From the NCBI GenBank assembly GCA_963727465.1, contig CAVSGL010000003.1, forward strand, positions 124,001 through 188,000: a stretch of 64,000 bases of DNA, written 5' to 3'. Made by a program: the position numbers and the translations under genes. Below the pieces are notes generated by a model. It was not told the origin of the DNA. It saw only the letters and a list, made by a program, of their open reading frames with translations, and did not search any database. The stretch comes from VRUE01 sp963727465. Lineage in GTDB: Bacteria; Actinomycetota; Thermoleophilia; Solirubrobacterales; 70-9. This document shows, in pieces, positions 26,586 to 35,046 of the stretch. How positions within the stretch are numbered: the stretch's first letter is position 1; the number at the start of each line of letters is the position of its first letter.

Positions 26586-27644
26586 TCACGCGGGCGCCTT
26601 CGCCGGGGCGGCCGGCGCGGTCGCCTCCGCGCCCGGACGCGCCAGCGGCAGGTCGAGCGTGAAGGCCGTGAAGCGGCGGCTGGACGAGATCGCGATGCGC
26701 CCCTCCATGCGCTGCGCGAGCTCGCGCGCGATCGCCAGCCCGAGGCCGGAGCCGCCGGCCGAGTCGGCGGTGTAGAAGCGCTCGAAGATGCGCTTCTGGA
26801 CGCGCTGCGGGATGCCGGCGCCGTCGTCGGAGACGGTCAGCTCGGCGCGTTGGTCGACGGAGTAGATGGTCACGGTGACGCTCGTGCCCTCGGGCGTGTG
26901 GGTGAGGGCGTTGTCGAGCAGGATACGGATGACCTGCCGCACCCTCTCGGGGTCGGCGACGGCGACCACCGGCCGGTCGGGGGTGCGCAGCTCCAGGCGC
27001 GAGTCGCGCAGTTCGGCCCGGGCGCCGAACTCGCGCACCACGTCGCGCCCCAGCGAGCGCAGGTCGACCCTGCCGAGCGTCATCACGATCCCCCCGGCGT
27101 CGAGCTGGGAGAGGTTGAGCAGGTCGGCGGTGAGCTTGGTCAGCCGCTCGATCTGCTGGCGCATCGTGCGCACGAACTCGGCCCGGTCCTCCGGACCGGG
27201 GTCGTCCTCTTCGAGCAGCTCGACGAAGCCGCCGAGGCTGAATATGGGCGTGCGCAGCTCGTGCGAGGCGTTGGCGATGAACTGCTTGCGGGCGCTGTCG
27301 AGCTCGGCCAGGCGGCGCTGCATCTCGTTGAAGGTGCGGGCCAGCTGGCCGAGCTGGCCGGAGGAATCGACGGGGATGCGGGTGGCGAAGTCGCCATCGG
27401 CGACCTTGCGGGCGGCGTCCTCGATGCGGCTGACGCGACGGGTGACGAGCTTGGCCGAGTAGAAGCCGGTGGCGAGCGCGATCAGGCAGGCGATCCCGCC
27501 ACCGATGAGAATCGGGCCGGCGGCATCCGCGTGGCCGCCGACGACGACCACCCAGAGGTAGATGAAGGCCGCCGTGCCGGCGGCGAGCGCGACGGCGGTG
27601 GTCGTGATTCTGTTGCCGAGCGGGGTGAGGCGGAGCCGCTTCAT
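26586..27644 (-). CDS. Sensor histidine kinase
   Basis: A 352-residue membrane histidine kinase. Two transmembrane helices (about 13-36 and 43-64) with almost no extracytoplasmic loop, a HAMP domain (65-118), then HisKA with the phospho-acceptor His128 (NASHELRTP) and a HATPase_c domain (LLDNALTHTPEG, VSDDGAGIP, GSGLGLAIARELAQ). The missing sensor loop suggests that it senses a membrane-internal signal. The start is ATG 27644, overlapping the response regulator stop as ATGA; the frame is open upstream, but that part is an alternative reading of the regulator gene. Confidence 0.95.
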   Translation of the reverse strand: MKRLRLTPLGNRITTTAVALAAGTAAFIYLWVVVVGGHADAAGPILIGGGIACLIALATGFYSAKLVTRRVSRIEDAARKVADGDFATRIPVDSSGQLGQLARTFNEMQRRLAELDSARKQFIANASHELRTPIFSLGGFVELLEEDDPGPEDRAEFVRTMRQQIERLTKLTADLLNLSQLDAGGIVMTLGRVDLRSLGRDVVREFGARAELRDSRLELRTPDRPVVAVADPERVRQVIRILLDNALTHTPEGTSVTVTIYSVDQRAELTVSDDGAGIPQRVQKRIFERFYTADSAGGSGLGLAIARELAQRMEGRIAISSSRRFTAFTLDLPLARPGAEATAPAAPAKAPA

Positions 27645-28336
27645 TCGCGGAATCGGTAGCCGACCCCGCGCACCGTGAACAGGTACTCGGGCTGCTTGGG
27701 GTCGGCCTCGATCTTCTCCCGCAGGTGGCGGATGTGGACGTCGACGGTGCGCGGGTCGCGGTAGTCGGAGTCGCCCCAGACGTGCTCGAGCAGGGTCTCG
27801 CGGCTCAGCACCTTGCCCGGCGAGCGGGCGAGCGCGCTGAGGATCTCGAACTCGACGTAGGTCGCGCTGACCTCGTCGCCGTTCAGGGTCACCGAGCGGC
27901 GCTCGGGGTCGATCTTCAGCTCGCCGTGCTCGATCGGCTCTTCGTCGGGCGCCTCGACCGCCATGCGCGAGCGGCGCAGCGCGGCCTTGACCCGGCTGCG
28001 GAACTCGCGCATCGAGAACGGCTTGGTGATGTAGTCGTCGGCGCCGACCTCGAGCCCGGCGACCTTGTCCATCTCGTTGTCCTTGGCGGTCAGCATGATG
28101 ATCGGCACCTGGCTGCGGCGCCGCAGCTGGCGGCAGACTTCGACCCCGTCGAGCTTCGGCAGCATCAGGTCGAGGACGACGAGGTCGTAGCGGGCCTCGT
28201 CGAAGCGCTCCAGCGCCTCGCGGCCATCCAGCGCGGAGGTGACGTGGTAGCCGTCCTTGCGCAGGGGGTAGCTGAGCAGGGTCTGCACCGATTGCTCGTC
28301 GTCGACGAGCAGAATCCGAGTTGACCCGTTGGGCAT
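27641..28336 (-). CDS. OmpR/PhoB-family response regulator
   Basis: A 231-residue two-component regulator. The receiver domain has Asp12/Asp13, phospho-acceptor Asp56 (LVVLDLMLP), Thr in MLTAKD and Lys in ITKPF. The C-terminal winged helix has the typical RSVTLNGDEV and DPRTVDVHIRHLREKIE. It is the first gene of the unit RR-HK-HtrA-TreT-OtsA, with the kinase start overlapping its stop, so pairing with that kinase is very likely. Confidence 0.96.
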   Translation of the reverse strand: MPNGSTRILLVDDEQSVQTLLSYPLRKDGYHVTSALDGREALERFDEARYDLVVLDLMLPKLDGVEVCRQLRRRSQVPIIMLTAKDNEMDKVAGLEVGADDYITKPFSMREFRSRVKAALRRSRMAVEAPDEEPIEHGELKIDPERRSVTLNGDEVSATYVEFEILSALARSPGKVLSRETLLEHVWGDSDYRDPRTVDVHIRHLREKIEADPKQPEYLFTVRGVGYRFRE

Positions 28337-28457
28337 GCCCTAAAGGGTAATCCGCGCACGTTGCGAACAAGCTGAGAGCAGCCCGGATCACTCTTGGACG
28401 TATGTGCGAGTACCAAGAACTAAGGTTCGCTCGACAGGCGTCGATAGGAGCAGAGAG

Positions 28458-28634
28458 ATGCAGCAACAGCAGCTGAAGAGCCTCGTCGAGAGCGGCAGCT
28501 ACCGGCCCGAGCCGGAGCTGGTCGCGCAGGCGATGCTGCGCCGCCGCGGGGTGCGGGCGCTGCTCACCGGCGCTCCGCTCAGCTCAGCTGATCGAATCCC
28601 CGCGGGGACAGACTCCCGCCGCCAGGCAGCCTGA
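28458..28634 (+). CDS. Small protein, weakly FlgM-like
   Basis: A 58-residue open frame with a good ribosome site (AGGAG 8 bases before ATG 28458). The segment SLVESGSYRPEPELVAQAML resembles the C-terminal helix region of FlgM-type anti-sigma factors and of small regulatory peptides in actinobacteria, but the similarity is short and remembered rather than tested. It lies divergent from the response regulator and overlaps the thiL 3' end by 56 bases on the opposite strand, which weakens the case for its last 18 residues. Confidence 0.5.
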   Translation: MQQQQLKSLVESGSYRPEPELVAQAMLRRRGVRALLTGAPLSSADRIPAGTDSRRQAA

Positions 28635-29622
28635 TCTCGACCCCCTCGCCGGGCGCGACCTCGCCGATCCGGGTCAACTTCGCTCCAGCCGTTTCGACCG
28701 CTGCTCTCGCCTCCTCCAGGCGCACCGCCGGCAGCGCCGCGAGCAGCTCGTAGTCTTCGCCGCCGGACGCGGCCAGCTCGAGCGGATCGCGCCCGGCGGC
28801 GTCCGCCGCCTCGGCCACGCCCGGCGCCAGCGGCAGCGCGCCGGCGTCGATTCGTAGGCGAACGCCGCTCGCCGCCGCGACGTGCCCCGCGTCCCCGCCA
28901 AGCCCGTCGCTGAGGTCGATCATCGCCGCCGCGCCGGCCTGCCCCAGCGCCCGCCCCTCGTCCAGCCGTGGCGAGGGTTCGAGCTGCCGCGCCAACAACA
29001 GCCGCCCGCGGTCGAGCTTTTCATCGCTATCCGGCGATAACCTCGACCGCGCCTCGGGTGGGTGTGACGATTTGGGACCTTCGAGGAGGGGCGCGCCGGC
29101 TTCGGATTCGAGCAGCAGCAGGCCCGCGGCGGCGCCGCCGAGCTCGCCGGTGACGACGAGAGTGTCGCCGGGGCGGGCGCCGCCGCGGGTGACGAAGTCG
29201 GTCGCCTCGGCGGCGTGGCCGACGACGGTCAGCGCCAGGGTGAGGACGGGGGCGCGGGTGACGTCGCCGCCGGCCAGCGTCGTCCCGGTGTCGGCGGCGA
29301 GCGCCGCCATCCCGTCGAGCAGCTCCAAGCACCCGTCCTCGTCGAGGTCGGGCGGGACGCCGAGGACGACGTAGGCCTCGCCCGGCTCGGCGGCCATCGC
29401 CGCCAGGTCGGAGAGCGCGACGGCCAGCGCCTTGTGGCCGATCTGCCGCAGGCCGCTCCACTCGCGCCGGAAGTGGACGCCGTCGATCAGCGCGTCCACG
29501 GAGGTCGCCGTGGCGCCCTCCGGCACGACGATCGCCGCGTCGTCGCCGCTGCCGAGCTTCACCCGTGAGCCGGGCGGCGGCAGCCGCTCCCTGATCGACT
29601 CGAGCAGCTCGAACTCGCCCAT
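28579..29622 (-). CDS. thiL: Thiamine-monophosphate kinase
   Basis: Phosphorylates thiamine monophosphate to thiamine diphosphate. The 347-residue protein shows MGEFELLESIRERLPP, GDDAAIV, HFRREWSGLRQIGHKALAVALSDLAAM, AGGDVTRAP, IDLSDGLGGDAGHVA and ASGGEDYELLAAL, all diagnostic of ThiL. It is about 20-30 residues longer than usual: an Arg/Ser/Asp-rich stretch lies between GLLLLES and LLARQL, encoded partly by a palindromic element (29008-29050). The active-site motifs flank this insertion and are intact. Confidence 0.93.
   Translation of the reverse strand: MGEFELLESIRERLPPPGSRVKLGSGDDAAIVVPEGATATSVDALIDGVHFRREWSGLRQIGHKALAVALSDLAAMAAEPGEAYVVLGVPPDLDEDGCLELLDGMAALAADTGTTLAGGDVTRAPVLTLALTVVGHAAEATDFVTRGGARPGDTLVVTGELGGAAAGLLLLESEAGAPLLEGPKSSHPPEARSRLSPDSDEKLDRGRLLLARQLEPSPRLDEGRALGQAGAAAMIDLSDGLGGDAGHVAAASGVRLRIDAGALPLAPGVAEAADAAGRDPLELAASGGEDYELLAALPAVRLEEARAAVETAGAKLTRIGEVAPGEGVEIRLPGGGSLSPRGFDQLS
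29008..29050. repeat. 43-bp palindrome within thiL
   Basis: Arms GCGGTCGAG (29008-29016) and CTCGACCGC (29042-29050) are perfect inverted copies, with a second inner pair ATCGC/GCGAT. The block keeps the thiL frame and encodes part of an insertion absent from typical ThiL proteins. Confidence 0.65.
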
Positions 29623-29687
29623 GCGGTCATTCTCGCCGCTGCGGGGCGCCGGTGATAGCCCCCGATCGGACTAAGGTGCTGCAAAGC

Positions 29688-30764
29688 GTGTCAGAGGATC
29701 AACCGTTTCTGCACAAGCTCGGCGACGCCGGCGCCCGCGTCGGCACCCGCCCCCCGCGCAGCAAGCGCGTCCGGCTGGCGATCCAGCTCGGCATCGCGAT
29801 CGTCATCTTCGGCTTCCTCGTCCTCACCGTCATCAACCAGTGGTCGGAGATCAAGGACAAGGGCGTCCACTTCCACCTCGGCTGGCTGATCGCGGGCTTC
29901 GCGGCGCTGCCGTTGTTCTATGTCATGAGCGCGCTCGGCTGGGACCTGATCCTGCGCTTCCTCCGCCACCCGATCGGAGTCGGCCGGGCCCAGGTCGCCT
30001 GGGGCCAGCCGCTGCTCGCCCGCTACGTGCCGGGCAGCGTCCTCTATGTGCTTGGCCGCGTGCTGCTCTCCGAGCGGGCCGGGGTGCCGCGCCGGCTGAC
30101 GATCGCCAGCATCGTCTACGAGCAGGCGATCTCGGCGACCTCCGGCGTCGCCTTCGCCGCCTACTTCATCATCAGCCACCCCGACCTCCAGGGGCAGCCG
30201 CTGCGCTGGGCCGTGCTGCTGGTGATCCCGGTCGCGATCGCGATCCTCCACCCCCGCGTCTTCGGCCCGCTCGCCAACCGCGCCCTGCGCGCCTTCGGGC
30301 GCGAGCCGCTGCCCTCGGTGATCCCGCTGCGAGGCGTGCTCACCCTGATCCTCTTCTACGTCCTCGTCTGGGGCGTCGTCTCGGTCGGGATCTACTGCGT
30401 GGCGCGCTCGGTGACGAGCGTGCCGCTGAGCGAAGTGCTCACCGTCGGCTCGGCGCAGGCGGTCGGCTACGTGGCGGCGCTGGTCACGCTGGTCGCTCCG
30501 GCGGGGCTGGGCATCCGCGACGCGGCGTTCGCCTGGGCCGTGAAGGGCGCCGTGCCCGGCGGCAGCTTCGCCCTCGGCTCGCTGATCGCGATCGCGGTGC
30601 GCGGCGTGATGACGGTGGTCGAGCTGGTCTACGTCGGCCTGGTCACCGCGCTCGGCCGGCGCGAGGGCTGGTCGGTCCATACGGGTGTCATCCACCCCTC
30701 CCCAGAGGAGGAGGCGGCGGGCGCCGAGCGCGAGGCCGATATCCACGCGCCGGAGATTCTCTAG
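29688..30764 (+). CDS. LPG synthase/UPF0104-like integral membrane protein
   Basis: A 358-residue polytopic membrane protein with about eight hydrophobic helices. It resembles the N-terminal membrane domain of lysylphosphatidylglycerol synthases (UPF0104/AglD-like), including an ARYVPGSVLYVLGR segment and a late VALVTLVAPAGLGIRDAAF. The catalytic LPG synthetase domain is absent, so it may be a lipid flippase or transporter. Two GTG starts are possible: 29652 and 29688; the latter is chosen because AAGGTG lies 8 bases upstream. It diverges from thiL. Confidence 0.75.
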   Translation: MSEDQPFLHKLGDAGARVGTRPPRSKRVRLAIQLGIAIVIFGFLVLTVINQWSEIKDKGVHFHLGWLIAGFAALPLFYVMSALGWDLILRFLRHPIGVGRAQVAWGQPLLARYVPGSVLYVLGRVLLSERAGVPRRLTIASIVYEQAISATSGVAFAAYFIISHPDLQGQPLRWAVLLVIPVAIAILHPRVFGPLANRALRAFGREPLPSVIPLRGVLTLILFYVLVWGVVSVGIYCVARSVTSVPLSEVLTVGSAQAVGYVAALVTLVAPAGLGIRDAAFAWAVKGAVPGGSFALGSLIAIAVRGVMTVVELVYVGLVTALGRREGWSVHTGVIHPSPEEEAAGAEREADIHAPEIL

Positions 30765-30865
30765 CTGCGCCCGTATCCGGAGCGCCAGGACACCAGAAAC
30801 CGTCACAGAACTCATCGCTGTTGAGTTTTTCCTTGCTCCAGCACGGCAAAGGTCCGCAGCGGCGG

Positions 30866-31930
30866 TCAGAGCGGCATCCGGGCGGGGAGCTGATAGGCGG
30901 TCAGCGCCAGGGTTAGGAGCTGCAAGGGACGATCTCGCGACAGGGCCACCAGCGGTAGCGCCCAGATCAGGTACCAGGGAAGGAGCCAGGCGGTGGCCAC
31001 GAGGAGGGCGAAGGACGCCCAGGCGGCGCAGCGGAGCCAGTCGGCGCCGCGCCAGGTTCGCCAGAGAAGGTAGGCGAAGGCGAGGGCGAAGAGGGCGAGG
31101 GCCGTGGCGCGGACCGCGGTCTCGTCGAGGCCGGTGAGGCGGGCGAAGGTGGCGGGGATGCTCATGTGGGTGGACTCATGCTCGTGGCGGCCGAGCAGCT
31201 CCACCGCGTGCAGCCAGTGCCAGCCGAATGCCCCATATGCGGCGACCCCGAGCACGAGCGCCCCAACCGCCCCACCGGCCACCCACCCCACGGACCCAGA
31301 TGAAGCCTTGTTTCCCCTATAGGGGGGCAAAGGCTTCATTTTCGCCGCGCCGACCAGGGCGAAAGGGGCCGCCAGCGCGGCGGGGGCCTTGATCGCGAAG
31401 GCGGCGACGTAGGCGGCGCCGGCCGACGTCTCGGCGGCCGAGAGCGTCGCGGCGACGCCGAGGGTCGCGGCGAGCATCGCCAGGCCGTCGTTGTGGGCGC
31501 CGCCGACGACGTGGATGAGGACGAGCGGGTTGAGGGCGACGAAGGCGGCCGCGCCGATCGGGGAGACGCCGCGGGACGGAGCGACGCGGGCCAGGAGCAG
31601 GGCGATCGCGAGCACCGCGAGCGCCGCGGTCGCCTTCAGCGCCGCCACCGCCAGCCAGGGCGGCAACCAGGCCAGCGGGTAGGTCAGCAGGGTGAAGAGC
31701 GGGCCGTAGGCGCTGGTCGTGTCGATCCAGGTGACCCGGGCGTAGGCCGGGTCGAACGGTTCGGCGGCCGGCGGGTGGACGTAGGGGTTGAGGCCGTGGA
31801 GGACGCTCAGCCGGGCGTAGTCGACGTAGCTGTAGACGTCGTGCGAGAGGAGGACCGGGGCGAGGGCGAATGCCGCGACGAGAACGAGGATCGCCGCCCA
31901 GAGCAGGCGCCACTTGCGATCGTCGGACAC
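30866..31930 (-). CDS. DUF2029/GT87-like polyprenol-dependent mannosyltransferase
   Basis: A 354-residue membrane protein with about nine helices. The N-terminal SHDVYSYVDYARLSVLHGLNP loop is typical of the MptA/DUF2029 group of C-type glycosyltransferases that use a polyprenyl-phosphate sugar to extend cell-envelope glycans. A short hydrophilic stretch around residues 197-212 is encoded by a palindromic element (31300-31339) and looks inserted. It starts 17 bases after the class A PBP on the same strand, pointing to a role in wall or lipoglycan assembly. The sugar donor is inferred. Confidence 0.75.
   Translation of the reverse strand: MSDDRKWRLLWAAILVLVAAFALAPVLLSHDVYSYVDYARLSVLHGLNPYVHPPAAEPFDPAYARVTWIDTTSAYGPLFTLLTYPLAWLPPWLAVAALKATAALAVLAIALLLARVAPSRGVSPIGAAAFVALNPLVLIHVVGGAHNDGLAMLAATLGVAATLSAAETSAGAAYVAAFAIKAPAALAAPFALVGAAKMKPLPPYRGNKASSGSVGWVAGGAVGALVLGVAAYGAFGWHWLHAVELLGRHEHESTHMSIPATFARLTGLDETAVRATALALFALAFAYLLWRTWRGADWLRCAAWASFALLVATAWLLPWYLIWALPLVALSRDRPLQLLTLALTAYQLPARMPL
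31300..31339. repeat. 40-bp palindrome within the mannosyltransferase gene
   Basis: Arms ATGAAGCCTT (31300-31309) and AAGGCTTCAT (31330-31339) are perfect inverted copies, with a central palindrome CCCCTATAGGGG (31314-31325). The local base composition is less GC-rich than the gene around it. It is read in frame, adding a short Pro/Lys/Arg-rich loop. Confidence 0.7.
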
Positions 31931-31947
31931 GCCGGCAGCTGTCCCGG

Positions 31948-34107
31948 CTATTCCGCCCCGGCGCCGCCGGTGGCGTTCCCTTCGCCCACTCCGGCGCCTC
32001 CCCCGCTCCCGTATTCGGGCGGAGGCGGCGGCACGTGCGTCGGTTCCTGGCCGACCCCCGGCGCGTAGGCGTTGGGGTCATAGCCGCCGGTCGCTTCCTT
32101 GCCCAGCCGTTCGGCTTCGCTTTCTCCCCCGTTTTCCTTGGCCGTGAAGTCGGACCCGCCGCTGTTCGGGGCGGTGGCCGTGTGGCTGCCGTAGAACGGC
32201 GCCCAGCTGATCGGCGTGCTCGGCTTCTCGAATTCCTCGCAGGGGATCTCGGCGCCGCTGTAGAGCGAGTTCCAGATCTCGGCCGGGAAGGTGCCGCCGT
32301 AGACGGTCTGGCCGTGCACGCTGGTCATTTCGATCCCGTTCGACTGCGGGTAGCCGACCCAGACGACGGTCGCCAGGTTGGGCTGGATGCCGGCGAACCA
32401 GGCGTCGGTGAAGTTGTCCGTCGTCCCCGTCTTGCCGCCCTGCCCGGGACAGCCGGTGTAGGCGGCGGTGCCCGTGCCTTCGGTGATGTTGTCGTGCAGC
32501 AGGCGCCAGACCTCGTAGGCGACCGGTTCGGAGACGACCCGCCGCGGTTCGGGACGTTCCGGCCGGTCGACCCGCCCGCCGGGGAAGACGACGCGCTTGA
32601 TCGCGATCGGGTTGCGGTGGATGCCGCCCGCCGCCAGCGTCGCGTAGGCGTCGGCCATCTCCAGCGGCGAGACGCCGATCCGCAGGCCGCCGATTCCCTC
32701 TGCCGGGATCCCGTCGAGCGGGCTCTCGATCCCCATCGACTTCGCCGTCGCCTTGACCGCGCGCGGGCCGACGTCGAGGTCGAGCTGGGCGAAGACGGTG
32801 TTGTCGGAGGCGACCGTCGCCTGCTTCAGGTTGACCCGCCCCAGGTAGCCCTCGTCCGCGGTGCTGACTTCCCAGTGCCCCCACCGGGGCAGGTTCAGGT
32901 CGAGGTGCTTGGACATGTAATAGGTCGAGTAGGGGTCGATCCCCTGCTTGATCGCGGTGGTGAGGACGAAGCTCTTGAAGGTCGAGCCGGGCTGGCGGTG
33001 CCCCTGAGCGGCGAGGTTGAACTCGCTGCGCTCGTAGCTGGAGCTCGACACCATCGCCTCGATCCGGCCGTTGCGCGGGTCGATCGAGACCAGCGCCGAC
33101 GCGGGGTCTTCCGGGTAGGGCAGCGCCGAGCGCATCGCTTCCAGCCCGACTTCCTGCAACCGCGGCTCGATCGTCGTGTGCACCTCGAGCCCGCCCCTGC
33201 GCACCGTGTTCACCCCGTAGGCCGCGATCAGCTTGTCCTCGACGTAGTCGAAGAAGTAGGGCTGGCGCTTGTCGAAGTAGCCGCGGTCGAGGTCGAGGCC
33301 GAGCCCGCGTCCCTGCGCGGTGTGCGCCTGCCGGCGGCTGATGTAGCCGAGCTTGGCCATCTTCGCCAGCACCGCGTTGCGCCGCTCGCGCGCCCCTTCC
33401 GGGTTGAGCACCGGGTTGTAATCGGTCGGCGCCTGCGGCAGGCCGGCGAGCAGCGCCGCCTGGCGCAGGTTGAGCTTCCAGACCGGCCTGGAGAAATAGA
33501 TCTTCGCCGCCGCGCCGACCCCGATCGCCGTCGCCCCCTTGATCGTTCCGTAGGAGGCGGTGTTGAGGTACTGGCTGAGGATTTCGCGGCGCGAGTGCCG
33601 TTCGGCGTACTCGATCGCCAGCTTCGCCTCGATGATCTTGCGTTCGAGCGTGCGCGCGGGGTTCTGGATGCAGAGGTTGCGCACGAGCTGCTGGGTGATC
33701 GTCGAGCCGCCCTCGACCGTCTTGCCCGCTTCGAGGTTCTTCAGCGCGGCGCGCACGATGCCCTCGGGATCGACGCCGCCGTGTTCGTAGAAGCGCTCGT
33801 CCTCGATCGCCACCGTGGCGAGCCGCATCGTCTTCGGGATGCGGCGGATCGCCACCGGCGCCCGCGCCTGGTCGGAGGCGACGATCCCCAGCCGGCTGCC
33901 GTCGGCCGCGTAGAGGACCGAGTTGCCGCCCTTCTCGATCGGCTTGCAGGCGGCGAGCGAGGGCGCCTTGGCGGCGACGTCGAGCACCCAGGAGACGACC
34001 CCGACCGCGGCGATCGCGAGCAGGGCCGCGGCGCCCAGGCCGACCAGGAGGATCTTGCCGCCGGCCCCTCCCCGGTGCCGCTGGCGACGGCGGTTGCGCT
34101 GCGTCAT
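31948..34107 (-). CDS. Class A penicillin-binding protein (transglycosylase/transpeptidase)
   Basis: Bifunctional peptidoglycan synthase, 719 residues. A basic cytoplasmic tail and one membrane helix (about 18-42) precede the GT51 glycosyltransferase domain with catalytic Glu102 (IEDERFYEH) and GGSTITQQL. The transpeptidase domain has the nucleophile motif STFK at 375-378, SDN at 434-436 and KTGT at 559-562, so both activities should be intact. The C-terminal 80 residues are Gly/Pro-rich and probably disordered. The downstream mannosyltransferase is 17 bases away. Confidence 0.95.
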   Translation of the reverse strand: MTQRNRRRQRHRGGAGGKILLVGLGAAALLAIAAVGVVSWVLDVAAKAPSLAACKPIEKGGNSVLYAADGSRLGIVASDQARAPVAIRRIPKTMRLATVAIEDERFYEHGGVDPEGIVRAALKNLEAGKTVEGGSTITQQLVRNLCIQNPARTLERKIIEAKLAIEYAERHSRREILSQYLNTASYGTIKGATAIGVGAAAKIYFSRPVWKLNLRQAALLAGLPQAPTDYNPVLNPEGARERRNAVLAKMAKLGYISRRQAHTAQGRGLGLDLDRGYFDKRQPYFFDYVEDKLIAAYGVNTVRRGGLEVHTTIEPRLQEVGLEAMRSALPYPEDPASALVSIDPRNGRIEAMVSSSSYERSEFNLAAQGHRQPGSTFKSFVLTTAIKQGIDPYSTYYMSKHLDLNLPRWGHWEVSTADEGYLGRVNLKQATVASDNTVFAQLDLDVGPRAVKATAKSMGIESPLDGIPAEGIGGLRIGVSPLEMADAYATLAAGGIHRNPIAIKRVVFPGGRVDRPERPEPRRVVSEPVAYEVWRLLHDNITEGTGTAAYTGCPGQGGKTGTTDNFTDAWFAGIQPNLATVVWVGYPQSNGIEMTSVHGQTVYGGTFPAEIWNSLYSGAEIPCEEFEKPSTPISWAPFYGSHTATAPNSGGSDFTAKENGGESEAERLGKEATGGYDPNAYAPGVGQEPTHVPPPPPEYGSGGGAGVGEGNATGGAGAE

Positions 34108-34159
34108 CGAGTCTGAGGGTACTCGGCGGCGGGCGCGACCTGTGACACTCCCCGGCCTG

Positions 34160-34831
34160 ATGGAGGTCCGCTTCCCCTACGCGACCTGGGGCGCGCACAT
34201 GGCAATCGGCGGGGTGCTGATCGCGCTCGGCCTGGGAATCGTGCTCGGCATCCCGGCGGTGATCGTCGACAACCCGAGCGAAGGCAACCTCAGCACGGGC
34301 GCCAACGTGGTCGTGCAGCTTGCGACCGCGCTCGGCTTCCTGCTCGTGCCGCTCGCGGTGGCGAGCGGCTGGGGGTCGGTCTCGCTGTGGGGGGCGTTGC
34401 AGCGACTTGGGGTGCGGCGCTTCCGCCTCGGCGACGTCAGGTGGATGCTGGCCGCTGTCGGCGCCTACCTGCTCTTCGCCGGCGTCTACACGGCGATCTT
34501 CGGCGCGCCCGAACAGGAGGACATCGCCGAATCGTTCGGCACCGTGCCGGTGCAGATCCTGCTGATCGCGATCGCCGCTCCGGTCAGCGAGGAGGTCTGC
34601 TTCCGCGGCATGCTCTTCGGCGGCCTGCGCACGCGCATGCCCCGGCTCGCCGCCGCCTTCGTCAGCGCCCTGATCTTCGGCGCCCTGCACGCGCTCACCG
34701 GGATCAGCGCCGTGCCGCCGCTGATCTTCTTCGGCTTCGTCCTCGCCCTGCTCTACGAGCGCACCGGCTCGATCCTGCCGGGGATCCTCCTGCACATGCT
34801 GAACAACTCCGTGGCGCTGATCGGGCAGTAG
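34160..34831 (+). CDS. CPBP-family intramembrane metalloprotease
   Basis: A 223-residue membrane protein of the CPBP (CAAX-protease and bacteriocin-processing) family. The two conserved motifs are visible: APVSEEVCFRG (tandem Glu and Arg) and later FGALHAL plus HMLNNS. About six helices. The start could be ATG 34160 or the in-frame GTG 34142; neither has a clear ribosome site. It diverges from the PBP gene with about 50 bases between. Such proteins act in envelope protein processing or immunity to peptides; the substrate is unknown. Confidence 0.85.
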   Translation: MEVRFPYATWGAHMAIGGVLIALGLGIVLGIPAVIVDNPSEGNLSTGANVVVQLATALGFLLVPLAVASGWGSVSLWGALQRLGVRRFRLGDVRWMLAAVGAYLLFAGVYTAIFGAPEQEDIAESFGTVPVQILLIAIAAPVSEEVCFRGMLFGGLRTRMPRLAAAFVSALIFGALHALTGISAVPPLIFFGFVLALLYERTGSILPGILLHMLNNSVALIGQ

Positions 34832-34849
34832 GGGTGGGGGCCAAAAAAA

Positions 34850-34870
34850 CGGCCCGCGTAAAGCGGGCCG
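34850..34870 (-). terminator. Strong intrinsic terminator for a minus-strand transcript
   Basis: 8-bp stem CGGCCCGC / GCGGGCCG with a 5-base loop. Read on the minus strand it is followed by seven T, the best intrinsic terminator in the window. No minus-strand protein gene precedes it; the only candidate transcript comes from the tRNA-like region at 35047-35138. It can also close the plus-strand CPBP gene, though without a U-tract in that direction. Confidence 0.75.
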
Positions 34871-34911
34871 GGTGAAGCCACGGTGAGGTGGCGGCAAGTG
34901 ATTGACAACCA
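34870..34911 (+). repeat. Partial inverted copy of the tRNA-like element
   Basis: About 42 bp that match, in opposite orientation, the 5' portion of the tRNA-like element (35095-35133), with a shared 13-base core TGATTGACAACCA and about 33 identical positions overall. In a minus-strand RNA the two segments would pair into a long helix. The space between the arms contains further nested inverted pairs (CTGCGG/CCGCAG, GTTGAG/CTCAAC). Confidence 0.65.
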
Positions 34912-35046
34912 CCGTCACGGTATCACGGCCGACATCTCTCCAAGCAAGCCGTTGAGCTGCGGAGTTCGGGACGTAGAGCGGGAGCTACACCGCAGGCCGC
35001 CTGACATTTGCACCTCGCCTGAACTTCGCGCTCAACACTTCAATTA

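Noticed and set aside
24210..27659. Very long plus-strand open frame opposite treT, htrA and the kinase
   Set aside because: It is the antisense shadow of GC-rich genes: Arg/Asp/Val/Gly-biased composition, no domains, and the minus-strand genes are certain.
34930..35040. Integron attC site
   Set aside because: GTTGAGC and GCTCAAC occur, but in the wrong order and without a second box pair or integrase.
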